A DNA stretch of 64,000 nucleotides from contig OW568881.1 in assembly GCA_938743325.2 (NCBI GenBank), positions 372,001-436,000 of the forward strand. The letters are read 5' to 3'. The notes beneath the pieces are model-generated. The model had not been told where the DNA came from. It ran no database searches and worked only from the letters and a program-made list of their open reading frames with translations. The stretch comes from Pycnococcus provasolii. Lineage: Eukaryota > Chlorophyta > Pseudoscourfieldiophyceae > Pseudoscourfieldiales > Pycnococcaceae. Position 1 is the first letter of the stretch. Each line of letters starts with the position of its first letter. The translations under genes and the position numbers were made by a program. Below are positions 1 to 10,657 of the stretch, one piece after another.

Positions 1-1
1 C

Positions 2-436
2 GGCTACGCGATCATGATCATCGGGGTGTGGGGCCTTCGCGAGACTGCGGTGAAGATGGCGTTCCCGTTCGGCGATGACGACATCAACTTGCCATGGGCT
101 GAGATCCTCTGTGATTTATACATTGGGCACATGAGCATCCTACGTCCGGGAGCAAGTCGACCTCTCGTTTCGTTGGACCGCATTCCACCTCTCATGGCAA
201 AATTATCGAAGCATGACATCATTGCGGCTGACACGGCTAGCACAATGAAGGAAGCACGTGGGCGTCTTGCGTTGGAGGTCATGGAGGAGCTGAATCGGCA
301 GCACAACGAAGTTCTGGATCAAAGAAGACACATCATCCATGAGAATATGTTGGAGAAACAGCACAATGCGGAAGGAGCAGCAAGCCCAATGGCATACAAT
401 CTCATGAGAAGTGATGAACACTTCAAAGCACCCTAG
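2..436 (+). CDS. Bestrophin-like anion channel, 3' end only
   Basis: The frame is already open at the window edge, so this is the C-terminal part (about 144 residues) of a longer protein. It begins at the end of a hydrophobic segment (GYAIMIIGVWGL) followed by KMAFPFGDDDINLPWAEIL. A Pro-Phe-Gly followed by several acidic residues and then a hydrophobic/acidic stretch, directly after a last membrane helix, is the signature of bestrophin (RFP-TM) channels, where the acidic cluster forms part of the calcium clasp. Members of the family conduct chloride or bicarbonate; algal ones are often in thylakoids. The rest of the tail is hydrophilic and helical, with no recognisable domain. The TAG stop is followed by a convergent gene on the other strand. 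Assignment rests on one motif; another multi-pass membrane protein cannot be excluded. Confidence 0.55.
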   Translation, partial: GYAIMIIGVWGLRETAVKMAFPFGDDDINLPWAEILCDLYIGHMSILRPGASRPLVSLDRIPPLMAKLSKHDIIAADTASTMKEARGRLALEVMEELNRQHNEVLDQRRHIIHENMLEKQHNAEGAASPMAYNLMRSDEHFKAP

Positions 437-897
437 AGTTCAGGTGGTTATAATAAGCTATGGTAGTTTGAATTGAAATGTGTGAAATGAATTTATCCCT
501 TAGACACATGCTCTATGCTCGCAGTACCTTATACGTTGTCGCCTCTGTTGACTCTAGATACAGTACCCGTAGTAGGATGTGACTCGTGCGTCGCGATGTT
601 GATGCATGGTGACGACGACAAGCCGCAAGCGGAGCTCTCACGAGAACTTTCAACATTACCAGCGCCACGTACAAACGCGCTTTGAATGGCGCGATTGTTG
701 AATTGGGCCGAATGGTGTGAATGGACGACCGTTGGACAAGGTAAAGCCCACTCCATTGGACTATTGAATGAGAAATCCCAGTGTTAAACAATGCACCCTT
801 CAACCAAATCCATACTAGACACAACCATCACACACCATTCCTCCCGTCGTCATCATGGCACGGCCCCCTCTTCTCATCTTTTCCGAAGACTGTTCTT
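437..897. other. Intergenic, convergent 3' ends
   Basis: About 460 bases between two convergent genes, holding their 3' untranslated regions. Short open frames occur on both strands but none has a coherent protein-like composition. Nothing else was recognised. Confidence 0.5.
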
Positions 898-3800
898 CTA
901 TGAGCCGCACATCAAGCAGGCATCCTTGTTCTCAAGCGAGCAGATCATCTTTGCCATCTCAGCTTCCTTCTCCTCTTCAGTCTTCTCCTTCGCTGCTTCG
1001 GTGGACGCCTTCTCCTCCACGGGGGTTTTTGGCGCACCGTTGCCTCCTCGCGAGCTGTTCTCCTTATCCTCCGGGACTGGCGACTTGGCGGTATTCGACT
1101 TGCGCTTGGCGAGGCTGGCCTGATCCACGGTAAACTTGATGGCATCCGCCGCCGCGCGCGTGCGCAGGTAGTACATTCCTGTCTTGAGACCCCGACGCCA
1201 AGCGTGGAAGTGAAGCGACGTGATCTTACCGAAGTTCGGATCGGACATGTGCACGTTAAGGCTCTGGCTCTGGTCAATAAAGGCACCGCGGTCCGCCGCC
1301 ATGTCGATGACGCTGCGCTGCTTGATCTCCCACACCGTACGGTAGACAGCCTTGATGGAATCGGGAATGCCTGTGATGTTCTGGATGGATCCGTTGGAGG
1401 CTACGAGCTCGTTCTTCAGCTCCGGGCCCCAAAGGCCAAGCTCGACAAGATCCATGAGAAGGTGCTGGTTCACCACCGTGAATTCACCCGAGAGCACGCG
1501 TCGGACGTAGATGTTCGACGTGTACGGTTCGAAGCACTCGTTGTTTCCGAGAATCTGCGAGGTAGATGCCGTGGGCATGGGTGCCACGAGCAGCGAGTTG
1601 CGAAGGCCGTGCGCCTTGATCTTGGCGCGCAGGCCGTCCCAGTCGTGCCGGTTGCTCGGCGGCGACACTCCCCACATGTCGTGCTGCAGAATGCCCTGCG
1701 ATGCCGGGCTTCCCTCGTACGTCGAGTAGGTGCCCTCCTTCTCCGCGAGCTCGCACGAGCACTCGAGCGCGGAGAAGTAGATCGTCTCGAAAATCTCCTT
1801 GTTGAGCTGGCGGGCCTCCTCGCTGTCGAAACCCATGCCAAGTGTGATGAAGGTGTCCGCAAGGCCCTGGATGCCAAGGCCAATCGGGCGGTGGCGGAGG
1901 TTGCTGTTGCTGCACTCCTTGGTGGGGTAGTAGTTGACGTCGATAATGCGGTTGAGGTTGTACGTAACCTGCTTCGTCACCTCCTTGAGCTTGCCGTGGT
2001 CGAAGTAGCGTCCCTTCGACCCGAGCGAGCCGAGCGTCTTGAGGCGCGTCGAGGCACCGTTCGATGCCTCGTCGCGGCGCGTCGACGATACCGGTGTCGT
2101 GGGCGAGCCGGGGTCGCACGCGCCGGAGGACGCGCCGTCCATCTCGCCGTCAAGGTCGCGCACGAAGCGGGGCAGCGCGATGGATGCCAGGTTGCATACC
2201 GCTGTCTCGTCCGGCGCCGTGTACTCGACAATTTCCGTGCAGAGGTTGCTGCTCTTGATCGTGCCGAGGTTCTTCTGGTTGCTCTTGCGGTTGACGTGAT
2301 CCTTGAAGAGCATGTACGGGTTGCCCGTCTCCACCTGGGCCGTCATGATCGCGAACCACACGTCCTGTGCCTTAACTTGGCGCATGTAGCGACCCTCGCT
2401 CTCGTACTTGAGGTACAGCTCCTTGAACTCGTCGCCGTAGACCTCCGCCAGGCCAGGTGCCTCGTTGGGGCAGAACAAGCTCCACATGGCACCCGCCTCG
2501 ACGCGCTCCATGAACAGGTCGTTCACCCAGAGCCCGTAGAACAGGTCGCGCGCGCGCACCTCCTCCTTGCCATGGTTCTTGCGAAGGTCAAGGAAGTCGA
2601 AGATGTCGGCGTGCCACGGCTCGAGGTAGATGGCGAACGCGCCCTTGCGCTTGCCTCCACCCTGGTCGACGTACCGTGCGGTGTCGTTGAAGACGCGCAG
2701 CATCGGCACAATGCCGTTACTCGTTCCGTTCGTGCCACGGATGTACGATCCTGTGGCGCGGATGTTGTGAGCGCTTAAGCCGATGCCACCGGCGGACTTG
2801 GAGATGATAGCGCACTGCTTGAGCGTGTCGTAGATGCCGTCGATGCTGTCATCTTTCATGCACAGCAGGAAACAGGAGGAGAGCTGCGGGCGCGGCGTTC
2901 CCGCGTTGAACAGCGTCGGCGACGCGTGCGTGAACCAACGTCCTGACATGAGGTGGTACGTGCGAATCGCCTGCTCGATATTGTTCTCGTGGATTCCAAC
3001 GGAAACGCGCATGAGCATGTGTTGTGGTCTTTCGACAATCTTGCCGTCGATGCGGAGCAGGTAGGAACGCTCGAGCGTCTTGAATCCGAAGTAGTCGTAG
3101 TGGAAGTCACGGTCGTAGATGATCTCGGAGTCAAGGCGGCTCGCGTGCTCCATGACGAAGTTGTAGAACGACTCGGAGACGAGCGGCGAGTCCTTCCCGT
3201 TCCTCTCGTTCACGTAGCCCCTCATGAGCTTCACGGTCTCGCTGAACGACTTGTTCGTGGACTTGTGCAGGTTGGAGACGGCGATGCGTGCAGCGAGCGT
3301 TGAGTAGTCGGGGTGCTTCGCCGTCATGGACGCGGCAGTTTCAGCGGCAAGCTCGTCGAGCTCGTGCGTGGTCACACCCTTGTACACGCCAGCGGTGACT
3401 TTCTGGGCGACAAGCACCTGTTTTTTTTAAATCGTTTTGAGAGGTGAGAGGGAGAGAGGGAGAGAGAAAGGCGGGGCGAAGAGGTGGTGTGTGTTGGTTG
3501 GTTGGTTGTGAGTGTAAGTCTTTGTATTCGTTTCGTTGTTTCGAAGACTCCAACCATGAACCATTCCCTCCCCTCCCTTTTCGTGCTGCAGATTTTGTCA
3601 ATAGAACAACACCATGTCCTTATCATGCACCGTGTATAAGTCTGCGCAGACATACTTAAGTCCGTTCTGAAATACACACTTCCTTTCTCACCCGCTCAAA
3701 CCCATTCCAACCACCACCACCACCACCCTCCGCCGATAAGCCTGACAGAACGCAGATCACGTATTTTGTGATAAAAACAAACAGCACACTAAAAGGCGCA

Positions 3801-3989
3801 AAATCAAACGAAAAGACGAATAAGCAAGAGCCGAAAGCCTCCACAAGAGCAAGAAGAAGAAGAGACAACAAGTAAACGTACCGGGTCACAGAAGTCCGGG
3901 TTGAGTCCATACGCGAGCTTGGATATGCGCGAGGTGATCTTGTCGAAGTGCACCTGCTCGTGTCGCCCGTCGCGCTTGATGACGTACAT
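898..3989 (-). CDS. RNR1: Ribonucleoside-diphosphate reductase large subunit (class Ia)
   Basis: Reduces ribonucleoside diphosphates to deoxy forms together with the small R2 subunit in the cytosol. Two exons on the minus strand: 3989-3882 (36 codons, [18 protein letters not shown], the start of the ATP cone) and 3417-898. The 464-nt intron has donor GTACGT and acceptor AACAG, phase 0, and its removal gives the family-typical junction [14 protein letters not shown]. Total 875 residues, slightly longer than usual (about 800-820). Seen motifs: the N-terminal redox cysteine in [10 protein letters not shown], the catalytic N-x-C-x-E in [10 protein letters not shown], the partner cysteine in [15 protein letters not shown], and the C-terminal swinging-arm pair in DACLMCGS. 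Extra length comes from a Ser/Asp/Arg-rich insert after ALPRFVRD and an acidic/Ala/Lys-rich tail segment before the terminal CxxC. The start is fixed by homology. A C-rich tract (sense strand) lies upstream, see 4041-4120. Confidence 0.96.
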
Positions 3990-4040
3990 GGTGAACACGC
4001 GCAGGTATTCGAAATCAGTGGGGCGGAATGGTTCGCCAAT

Positions 4041-4120
4041 GGCGGGGGGGCGGGGCGGGGCAGGGCAGGCGGAGCAGGGGGCAGGGGGCAAGGGGAGCAG
4101 GGAGGGGGGAGGGGAGGGGC
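4041..4120 (-). promoter_or_regulatory. Pyrimidine tract upstream of RNR1 (G-rich on plus strand)
   Basis: An almost pure G tract with several runs of four to seven G on the plus strand, thus C-rich in the sense of RNR1. It starts 52 nt upstream of the RNR1 start codon. The position and polarity match the pyrimidine tracts before other genes in this window (plant Y-patch-like). The plus strand could also form G-quadruplexes. Regulatory role is inferred. Confidence 0.4.
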
Positions 4121-4318
4121 TTCTTCTCCTTTTCGGTCTGCTTGTCCTTCTTGTGGCTCGGAGCCTCGGAATTTGGCTCGAACGTGAAGAATTTGAAACT
4201 CCACGCCTTGTGCATACGCCTTTGGGAGCGGGAACTTTTCGTTTTCAAAACCTCCGCATTGCCGCATTGTTTTTTATAACCCCCAAACCAGTTCTCTTCT
4301 CTCAAGTCCGAGGAATTC

Positions 4319-4378
4319 CAAACCCCGAAACCCAACCCCGAAACCCAACCCGTTTTACGCCCCAACCCCCAACCCCAA
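4319..4378. repeat. Degenerate C/A-rich telomere-like repeat
   Basis: Imperfect repeats of the type CCCCGAAACCCAA and CCCCAACCCCCAACCCC between RNR1 and the RGG gene. They resemble degenerate telomeric sequence but no perfect CCCTAA unit is present here. The remainder of the 660-base gap shows no gene; a stretch of TGTTG repeats lies at about 4440-4475. Confidence 0.4.
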
Positions 4379-4649
4379 CTACGATAATCCAGTACGCCCG
4401 GGCGGTTCTGGGCGGTACCCTGGTTCTGGTTCAACGCCCTGCTGCTGTTGTGCTGTTGTGTTGTTGCTGTTGTTGCCTTCTGAGTTCTGACGAGTTTTTG
4501 CCGAGATTATTTCCGGCGTCATTATTACATACCGGGTAGTTGTCCTTCGCATCATCATCCTCCCGGAGCTTTGTTGTTGTCGTACATACGTTTCGCCATA
4601 AGTTTGTTGGTAAGCGTTGCGCAGTCACGCAGTCAATCATTCATCAAGC

Positions 4650-6110
4650 ATGGCGGACTCTTCTCATCAACCTCAACCTCAAGCTCACGCTCAAGAAGAG
4701 CCGAAGGCGTTAACCGCTGACGCCGCACGCAAACTCTCAAGCTCGCTCGCTGACATCATCTCAAGCAAACCTAACAAGAAACCTCAGCATACCCAACAAC
4801 AGTCGCAAGGTCAAGGGGCGCGCAACCATCAAAATCACAATCACAACCAGAACAACAAGCGTCGTCGAGGGGGTGGTGGTGGTGGTGGTGGTGGTAACGT
4901 CGTCACGGTGGACGTGCCAGATAGAAGCGGGGAGAGGTCCGCAAAAAGACAAGATAGACGAGGGGGAGGAGGAGGAGCATCGGTTTTCTCGCGACTTTCT
5001 GGAGGAGGAGGAGGCGACGAGCACTTTGGAGGAGGCAGAGGGCGCGGCGGCGGTGGTGGACGTGGCAGCTTCGATGGAGGCAGAGGACGCGGCGGTGGCG
5101 GCCTCGGCTTCGGATTCGACGGAGGCAGAGGACGCGGCGGCGGCGGCGGCTTCGGATTCGACGGAGGTAGAGGGCGCGGCGGCGGCGGCGGCTTCGGATT
5201 CGACGGAGGTAGAGGGCGCGGCGGTGGCGGCGGCGGCTTCGGATTCGACGGAGGTAGAGGGCGCGGCGGCGGTGGCGGTGGCTTCGGATTCGACGGAGGC
5301 AGAGGGCGCGGCGGCGGTGGCGGTGGCTTCGGATTCGACGGAGGCAGAGGGCGCGGCGGCGGCGGCGGCGGCTTCGGATTTGGAGGCTTCGGATTTGGTG
5401 CTCCGGCACCAGGGCGCGGCTTCGGAGGTGGATTCAACGTGCCTCAGGCGAGTGGTTTCGCGATCAGCCCGAACGGCATGTTAATTCCCATGTCGCCCGG
5501 CCGTGGTGGACGTGGTGGACGCGGACGAGGAGGTGGTCGTGGCGGGCGCGGAGGCGGCGGTGATGGCAACGCCGACCCTGCGGGTTCTGCTGAGGAGTAC
5601 GTCCCGCCAACTTGCTCTCTTGACGAGTCGAGTGGAGCGGCGGTGGCGCTGTGTGAGGGCGCGGTGGTCGTCAAAATCATGCCGAATGGTGAGGCGACGC
5701 TAACGGATCTGAGCGAGTTGCACCCCGACGATTTGGATGCCGCTCGTTCGGACGCACTTTTCGCAACGCTGAACGAAGCGCTCGCTCCGACGGGTCTTAA
5801 GGTGAAGGCGCTGAATCCGAAGAAGCCTCGCGAGTGGACGGTGTCCGACGGCAAGAGCTACCTGCGTCGCTTCGAGTCGCCGTGCATTGTCCCTCCGATG
5901 GACGGTCGTTTTCGCAAGGCGCTGGACGGCATCGGCACGGCGCCCGCCGCTGACGCCGACGGCACGGACGCGGACCCGGATGCAGATGTGGACGCGGATC
6001 CGGATGCGGATGCGGATGCGGATGCGGATGCAGATGCAGATGCAGATGCAGATGCAGATGCGGATGCGGATGCGCTGCGTCGTCAGCGTGCGAAAGGTCG
6101 CGTCGCATGA
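4650..6110 (+). CDS. RGG-rich nucleic-acid-binding protein with acidic tail
   Basis: 486 residues from the ATG at 4650. The N-terminus (ALTADAARKLSSSLADIIS) has the spacing of the UAP56-binding motif of mRNA export adaptors such as ALY and UIF (SLDDIIK-like); this is a suggestion only. Residues about 70-250 are Gly/Arg-rich: first basic and Gln/Asn-rich, then about seven copies of a GFGFDGGRGRGGGGG unit, then a second RGG block. RGG boxes bind RNA and are arginine-methylation targets. SAEEYVPP follows at about 311. Residues 315-440 form a compact folded-looking domain of unknown family, ending before a run of about 20 Asp-Ala/Asp-Pro dipeptides encoded by a hexanucleotide repeat. The protein ends RRQRAKGRVA. 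Likely nuclear or ribonucleoprotein-associated; single exon; not assigned to a named family. Confidence 0.75.
   Translation: MADSSHQPQPQAHAQEEPKALTADAARKLSSSLADIISSKPNKKPQHTQQQSQGQGARNHQNHNHNQNNKRRRGGGGGGGGGNVVTVDVPDRSGERSAKRQDRRGGGGGASVFSRLSGGGGGDEHFGGGRGRGGGGGRGSFDGGRGRGGGGLGFGFDGGRGRGGGGGFGFDGGRGRGGGGGFGFDGGRGRGGGGGGFGFDGGRGRGGGGGGFGFDGGRGRGGGGGGFGFDGGRGRGGGGGGFGFGGFGFGAPAPGRGFGGGFNVPQASGFAISPNGMLIPMSPGRGGRGGRGRGGGRGGRGGGGDGNADPAGSAEEYVPPTCSLDESSGAAVALCEGAVVVKIMPNGEATLTDLSELHPDDLDAARSDALFATLNEALAPTGLKVKALNPKKPREWTVSDGKSYLRRFESPCIVPPMDGRFRKALDGIGTAPAADADGTDADPDADVDADPDADADADADADADADADADADADALRRQRAKGRVA
5036..5392 (+). repeat. Tandem coding repeat, RGG block
   Basis: About seven near-identical units of 48-51 bp encode the Gly/Arg/Phe repeat of the RGG protein. 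Units vary by single GGC/GGT codons, which indicates slippage or unequal exchange within the array. Confidence 0.85.
5961..6076 (+). repeat. Hexanucleotide microsatellite GATGCG/GATGCA
   Basis: In-frame repeat of GATGCG and GATGCA near the end of the RGG gene, coding for alternating Asp-Ala. The hexamer keeps the frame, so length changes alter only the acidic tail. Confidence 0.9.
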
Positions 6111-6273
6111 CGTTGACGTTGACCTGAATAACAAAACCCTGCCTCCTGAGTACAGTACAGTACACTCTCTCAGTAGCACTCTCAATAAAGTGAGTATGTA
6201 AATAAAGATACCTTACATGACTTTAACTTAAACTTTACCTTAGCAGCTTAGAATCAAGGTCATCCCCAGCCTA

Positions 6274-6297
6274 CCCTAACCCTAACCCTAACCCTAA
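6274..6297. repeat. Interstitial telomere-type repeat (CCCTAA)4
   Basis: Four perfect CCCTAA units between the RGG gene and BRCA2, ending 174 nt upstream of the BRCA2 start codon. In plants short telo-boxes of this sequence occur in promoters of replication and translation genes; alternatively this is a scar of telomerase-mediated repair. Both readings are inference. Confidence 0.9.
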
Positions 6298-6331
6298 TAC
6301 TTCTATTTGGTACAGCCCATATTTGAGTTCG

Positions 6332-6387
6332 CCTCCCCCTCCCCCTCCATTTTGTTTTTTCCCTCCTCCCCCCGTCTGTCTTTTCCC
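6332..6387 (+). promoter_or_regulatory. Pyrimidine tract upstream of BRCA2
   Basis: C/T tract broken by one short ATT, 85-140 nt upstream of the BRCA2 ATG at 6472 and in its sense orientation. Resembles the tracts in front of other genes in the window. Confidence 0.4.
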
Positions 6388-6471
6388 GGGACCCTGTGGC
6401 CTGCTTCGCCGCATTTATTTGTATTCCATTCTCCGGATGCGTCGATACAACCTCGGATACGCCTCAGGCTA

Positions 6472-9400
6472 ATGTCTTCGTCGCACCCGTCATCGTCTGT
6501 TAGGCCTTCGCCTTCGTCGTCGTCGTCGCCGTCATCGTGGCGCTCGCCTTTGCTCGTCCTCGCGGACTCCTTGGGTAACTCCTTGGGTGACTCCTTGGGT
6601 GACTCCATTGAGGGTGAGGGTGATCCTGTTGGTGTTGGTGTCCTCCTGCAGCGCCTGATCACGTCTGTGTCGGTGAGCGTGCACAACAATCGTGAGGATA
6701 CATCTCATGATGTGGAAGGCAACTCGACACCTCGTGATGACGGGGAGCCTCCTCATGATTGGGAGGGTAGGGTCTCTTCAAGGCCCGTTTCGCTTCGTCC
6801 GGATGATGTAGCGACCTATGGACAGGCGCATTGCGTCGAGCGACAACCAGTGTCGGTGTCGGAACCGCATCCTGCTCCTGCTTTGGTAGAAGATGTTGCT
6901 GGCGGTAATCGCTCAGAGGAGCAGCCGACGGGCGGCGATCCGACTACTGCTGCTGGTAACGACGACGAGGCGCCAAGTAACGACGACGAGGCGCCAAGTA
7001 ACGACGACGAGGCGCCAGGCGACACCGTGCGCTCGTTGCCTGAAGGGGACAATGACGGTGACAATGACGACGACGACAATGACGACGACGACGACAACGG
7101 TAGCGGTGGCGATGTTGCGGTACAACCTATGTCGCAAAGTGCAGAGGAATACGTCGAAGCGTCGTATGTTCCTGCGACAGGAGAGCAATACGTCGGCAGC
7201 CTACAGATGGGGACCTTCGTACCAGCTACGAACGAACAGCTTGCTGCTCACCTTCCCGCGGTGGCGGAAACGTTCGTACCAGCTACGAACGAACAGCTTG
7301 CTGCTCACCTTCCCGCAGTGCCGGAAACGTTCGTACCAGCTACGAACGAACAGCTTGCCGCTCACCTTCCCCCAGTGCCGGAAACGTTCGTACCGGCTAC
7401 GAATGAACAGCTTGCTACAAGACAAGCTGCTCAGCTGGCTCCGCTACCGTCGCCTGCTGCTTACGGCGGATTCGTCGCACCTTCGACACTCATACCAGAA
7501 TCGCCTGGACTTCTATCCACACCTCTACCTGCTCCTGTGCAAGAACCACATCAGCTGCCACCACAACCATCATCGACAAGAAAAGCAACAGAAGCGCTCG
7601 AAGCAGCAGCACCTCTTCTCAATCCTCCTCCTCCACCTACTCATGGTATTTCCGCTGCTTTTCTATATTCTCCATCACAGCCGACACCGCCGATGCAAAG
7701 GAACATCATGCTCCACGAACAAAGACTTCCGCCAGCAGCAGTCGCACTTGCTTCGCATCAAATTCATGAACCGATGCGAACAGTGCAGGAACCACAGCTA
7801 GTGGCGCCAGCGTTACCTTCCTATCCCGCGCCGAGTGCCGGAGCAGGAGCAGGAGCAGTCGGCGGCGGGGGTCTGTTTCTGTCCGCGGCGAGCAACAGGC
7901 CTCTCGCTGTGAACGCGGATGCTCTCCAACGCGCTCGTCGACTGATTGGCGACGCTGACAACGACGCCGGCGGCGGCGGAGCAGCGGTAGCAGCTGCAGC
8001 ACCTCTTGCGGCTGCCTATCCCGCGCCGAGTGCCGGAGCAGGTCTCTTTCTGTCGGCGGCGAGCAACAGGCCTCTCGCTGTGAACGCGGATGCTCTTGAG
8101 CGCGCTCGTCGACTGATTGGCGACGCTGACAACGACGCCGGCGGCGGCGGAGCAGCGGTAGCAGCAGCAGCACATCATGCGGCTGCCTATCCCGCGCCGA
8201 GTGCCGGAGCAGGAGCAGGAGCAGTCGGCGGCGGGGGTCTGTTTCTGTCCGCGGCAAGCAACAGGCCTCTCGCTGTGAACGCGGATGCTCTTGAGCGCGC
8301 TCGTCGACTGATTGGCGACGCTGACAACGACGCCGGCGGCGGCGGAGCAGCGGTAGCAGCAGCAGCACCTCATGCGGCTGCCTATCCCGCGCCGAGTGCC
8401 GGAGCAGGTCTGTTTCTGTCCGCGGCGAGCAACAGGCCTCTCGCTGTGAACACGGATGCTCTTGAGCGTGCTCGTCGACTGATTGGCGACGCTGACAACG
8501 ACGCCGGCGGCGGCGGAGCAGCGGTAGCAGCAGCAGCACCTCATGCGGCTGCCTATCCCGCGCCGAGTGCCGGAGCAGGAGCAGGAGCAGTCGGCGGCGG
8601 GGGTCTGTTTCTGTCCGCGGCGAGCAACAGGCCTCTCGCTGTGAACGCGGATGCTCTTGAACGCGCTCGTCGACTGATTGGCGACGCTGACAACGACGCC
8701 GGCGGCGGCGGAGCAGCGGTAGCAGCAGCAGCACATCATGCGGCTGCCTATCCCGCGCCGAGTGCCGGAGCAGGAGCAGGAGCAGTCGGCGGTGGGGGTC
8801 TGTTTCTGTCCGCGGCGAGCAACAGGCCTCTAGCTCTGAACGCGGATGCTCTCCAACGCGCTCGTCGACTGATTGGCGACGCTGACAACGACGCCGGCGG
8901 CGGCGGAGCAGCGGTAGCAGCAGCAGCAGCAGCAGCAGCACCTCATGCGGCTGCCTATCCCGCGCCGAGTGCCGGAGCAGGAGCAGTCGGCGGCGGGGGT
9001 CTGTTTCTGTCCGCGGCAAGCAACAGGCCTCTCGCTGTGAACACGGATGCTCTTGAGCGCGCTCGTCGACTGATTGGCGACGCTGACAACGACGCCGGCG
9101 GCAGCGATACACCTGCTGCTCGTACGGCACCGAGCACCAATACGGGGGTGGGAGCAGTTGGCAGTGGACTTCTCATGTCTGCAACGAGCAACAAGCCTTA
9201 CTCCGTTGATGCGGAAGCTCTGGCTCGCGCTCGTCGGTGGCTTGGCGACCCTGGCAACGACGGTCGTGGCAGCGATACACCTGCTGCTCGTACCGCGCCG
9301 AGCACCACCAATACGGGGGTGGGAGCAGTTGGCAGTGGACTTCTCATGTCTGCAACGAGCAACAAGCCTTACTCCGTTGATGCGGAAGCTCTGGCTCGCG

Positions 9401-10626
9401 CTCGTCGGTGGCTTGGCGACCCTGACAACGACGGCCGTGGCGGTGACGCAGCTCATACTATGGGAAATACATCGCGGCGATTTGGAAAGCGGCCACTGCA
9501 AATTGTGTCTATCAATGTGGCACCTGGTGCCGCAGGCGCACATCAGTCTCCTGGTGGACTCGCGGCGAAGCGTGCACGTCCCACGCCGGCTGCGCAACCA
9601 CCCCCACCTTCGCGGCAGTCGATTAGTCTCACATGGTGGCAAGAGGCACTGCCGCTAACGATCACACGCAGTGACTTTCAGAAAATGCAGCCAGCTATTC
9701 TGCGTGATTCGCTGAACGTCACAATGGCTCCAACCGTCGCTGAATTGCGCGCTAGCTACGATCAGATCCAACATCGCAATCAGCTTATTCGAGAGGCGAA
9801 GAACACGGGCATGTCAATACCGGAGCTGTCTCGCTGCCCTCGTGCAGCGGTACGAGCTTGTGATGCCCTGTTAACATTGCTTCCCATGCCACGACTTTCT
9901 GCGACCGCACCGATGACATGGCGGGGGATCTACCGCGCCGTGCTGCATTGGGCCATGCACTGTCAACTACCGCTGTCCGACGCCGCAAAGGCGGCGCTGA
10001 CATCACTTGATACGCTGCACTCGCCCTTCCGCACGCAGGGTGGTCACACTGAGCTCAGCCCCGCTTGGTTTCAGAATGCATTCGTGTGGTCGGTGTGGAC
10101 GCTAGGCTTCTACCAAGCTGCACACGACGCCCAGTGCGAGAGCCACGAGATGCGCTACCTGAATGCCGCCGAGGCGTCGCGTCGTGCGGCAAAGAGGTAC
10201 ATCTCCGAGGCAATTCTCGGTCGCCGCTCGTCCATACGCCGGCTTTGCGAGGGCGACTTGCCACCATCGGCTCGCATGGTACTTTTGGTTGCTGACGTGC
10301 GGATGCACTTGCGGCGTTCGAAGGGGACGCCGCTTGAGATTCGTCTTTCATCGTACCTGGCGCGTTGGTCTCCAGTATCCATGTGGCGAGATACCTTCGA
10401 GTGCGGCGTCGACACCGCGGCATTGGACGGATTTCCCGCGCCGGAGCAGTTCCTGCGTGAGGTGCAGAATGGAACCGCCGGCATAGCGCTGACGCTCACC
10501 GACCTTTGGTACGGATGCGGCGCTCTGACAGATCCTGTGATTGCAGAGGCACTGCTGCATGAACGCCTCTGCGAGGGAGACAAGCTGGAAATTAGCTTAA
10601 GCTCTTGGGTTGGCGGCGGCAGCTCT

Positions 10627-10657
<31 letters not shown>

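Noticed and set aside
1204-2778. 524-codon open frame on the plus strand opposite RNR1
   Set aside because: Antisense shadow of a GC-rich gene; composition is Val/Arg/Leu/Asp monotonous and RNR1 is certain.
7706-9130. 474-codon antisense frame across the BRC array
   Set aside because: It only mirrors the tandem repeat (Arg/Gln/Cys-rich) and disappears outside the array.
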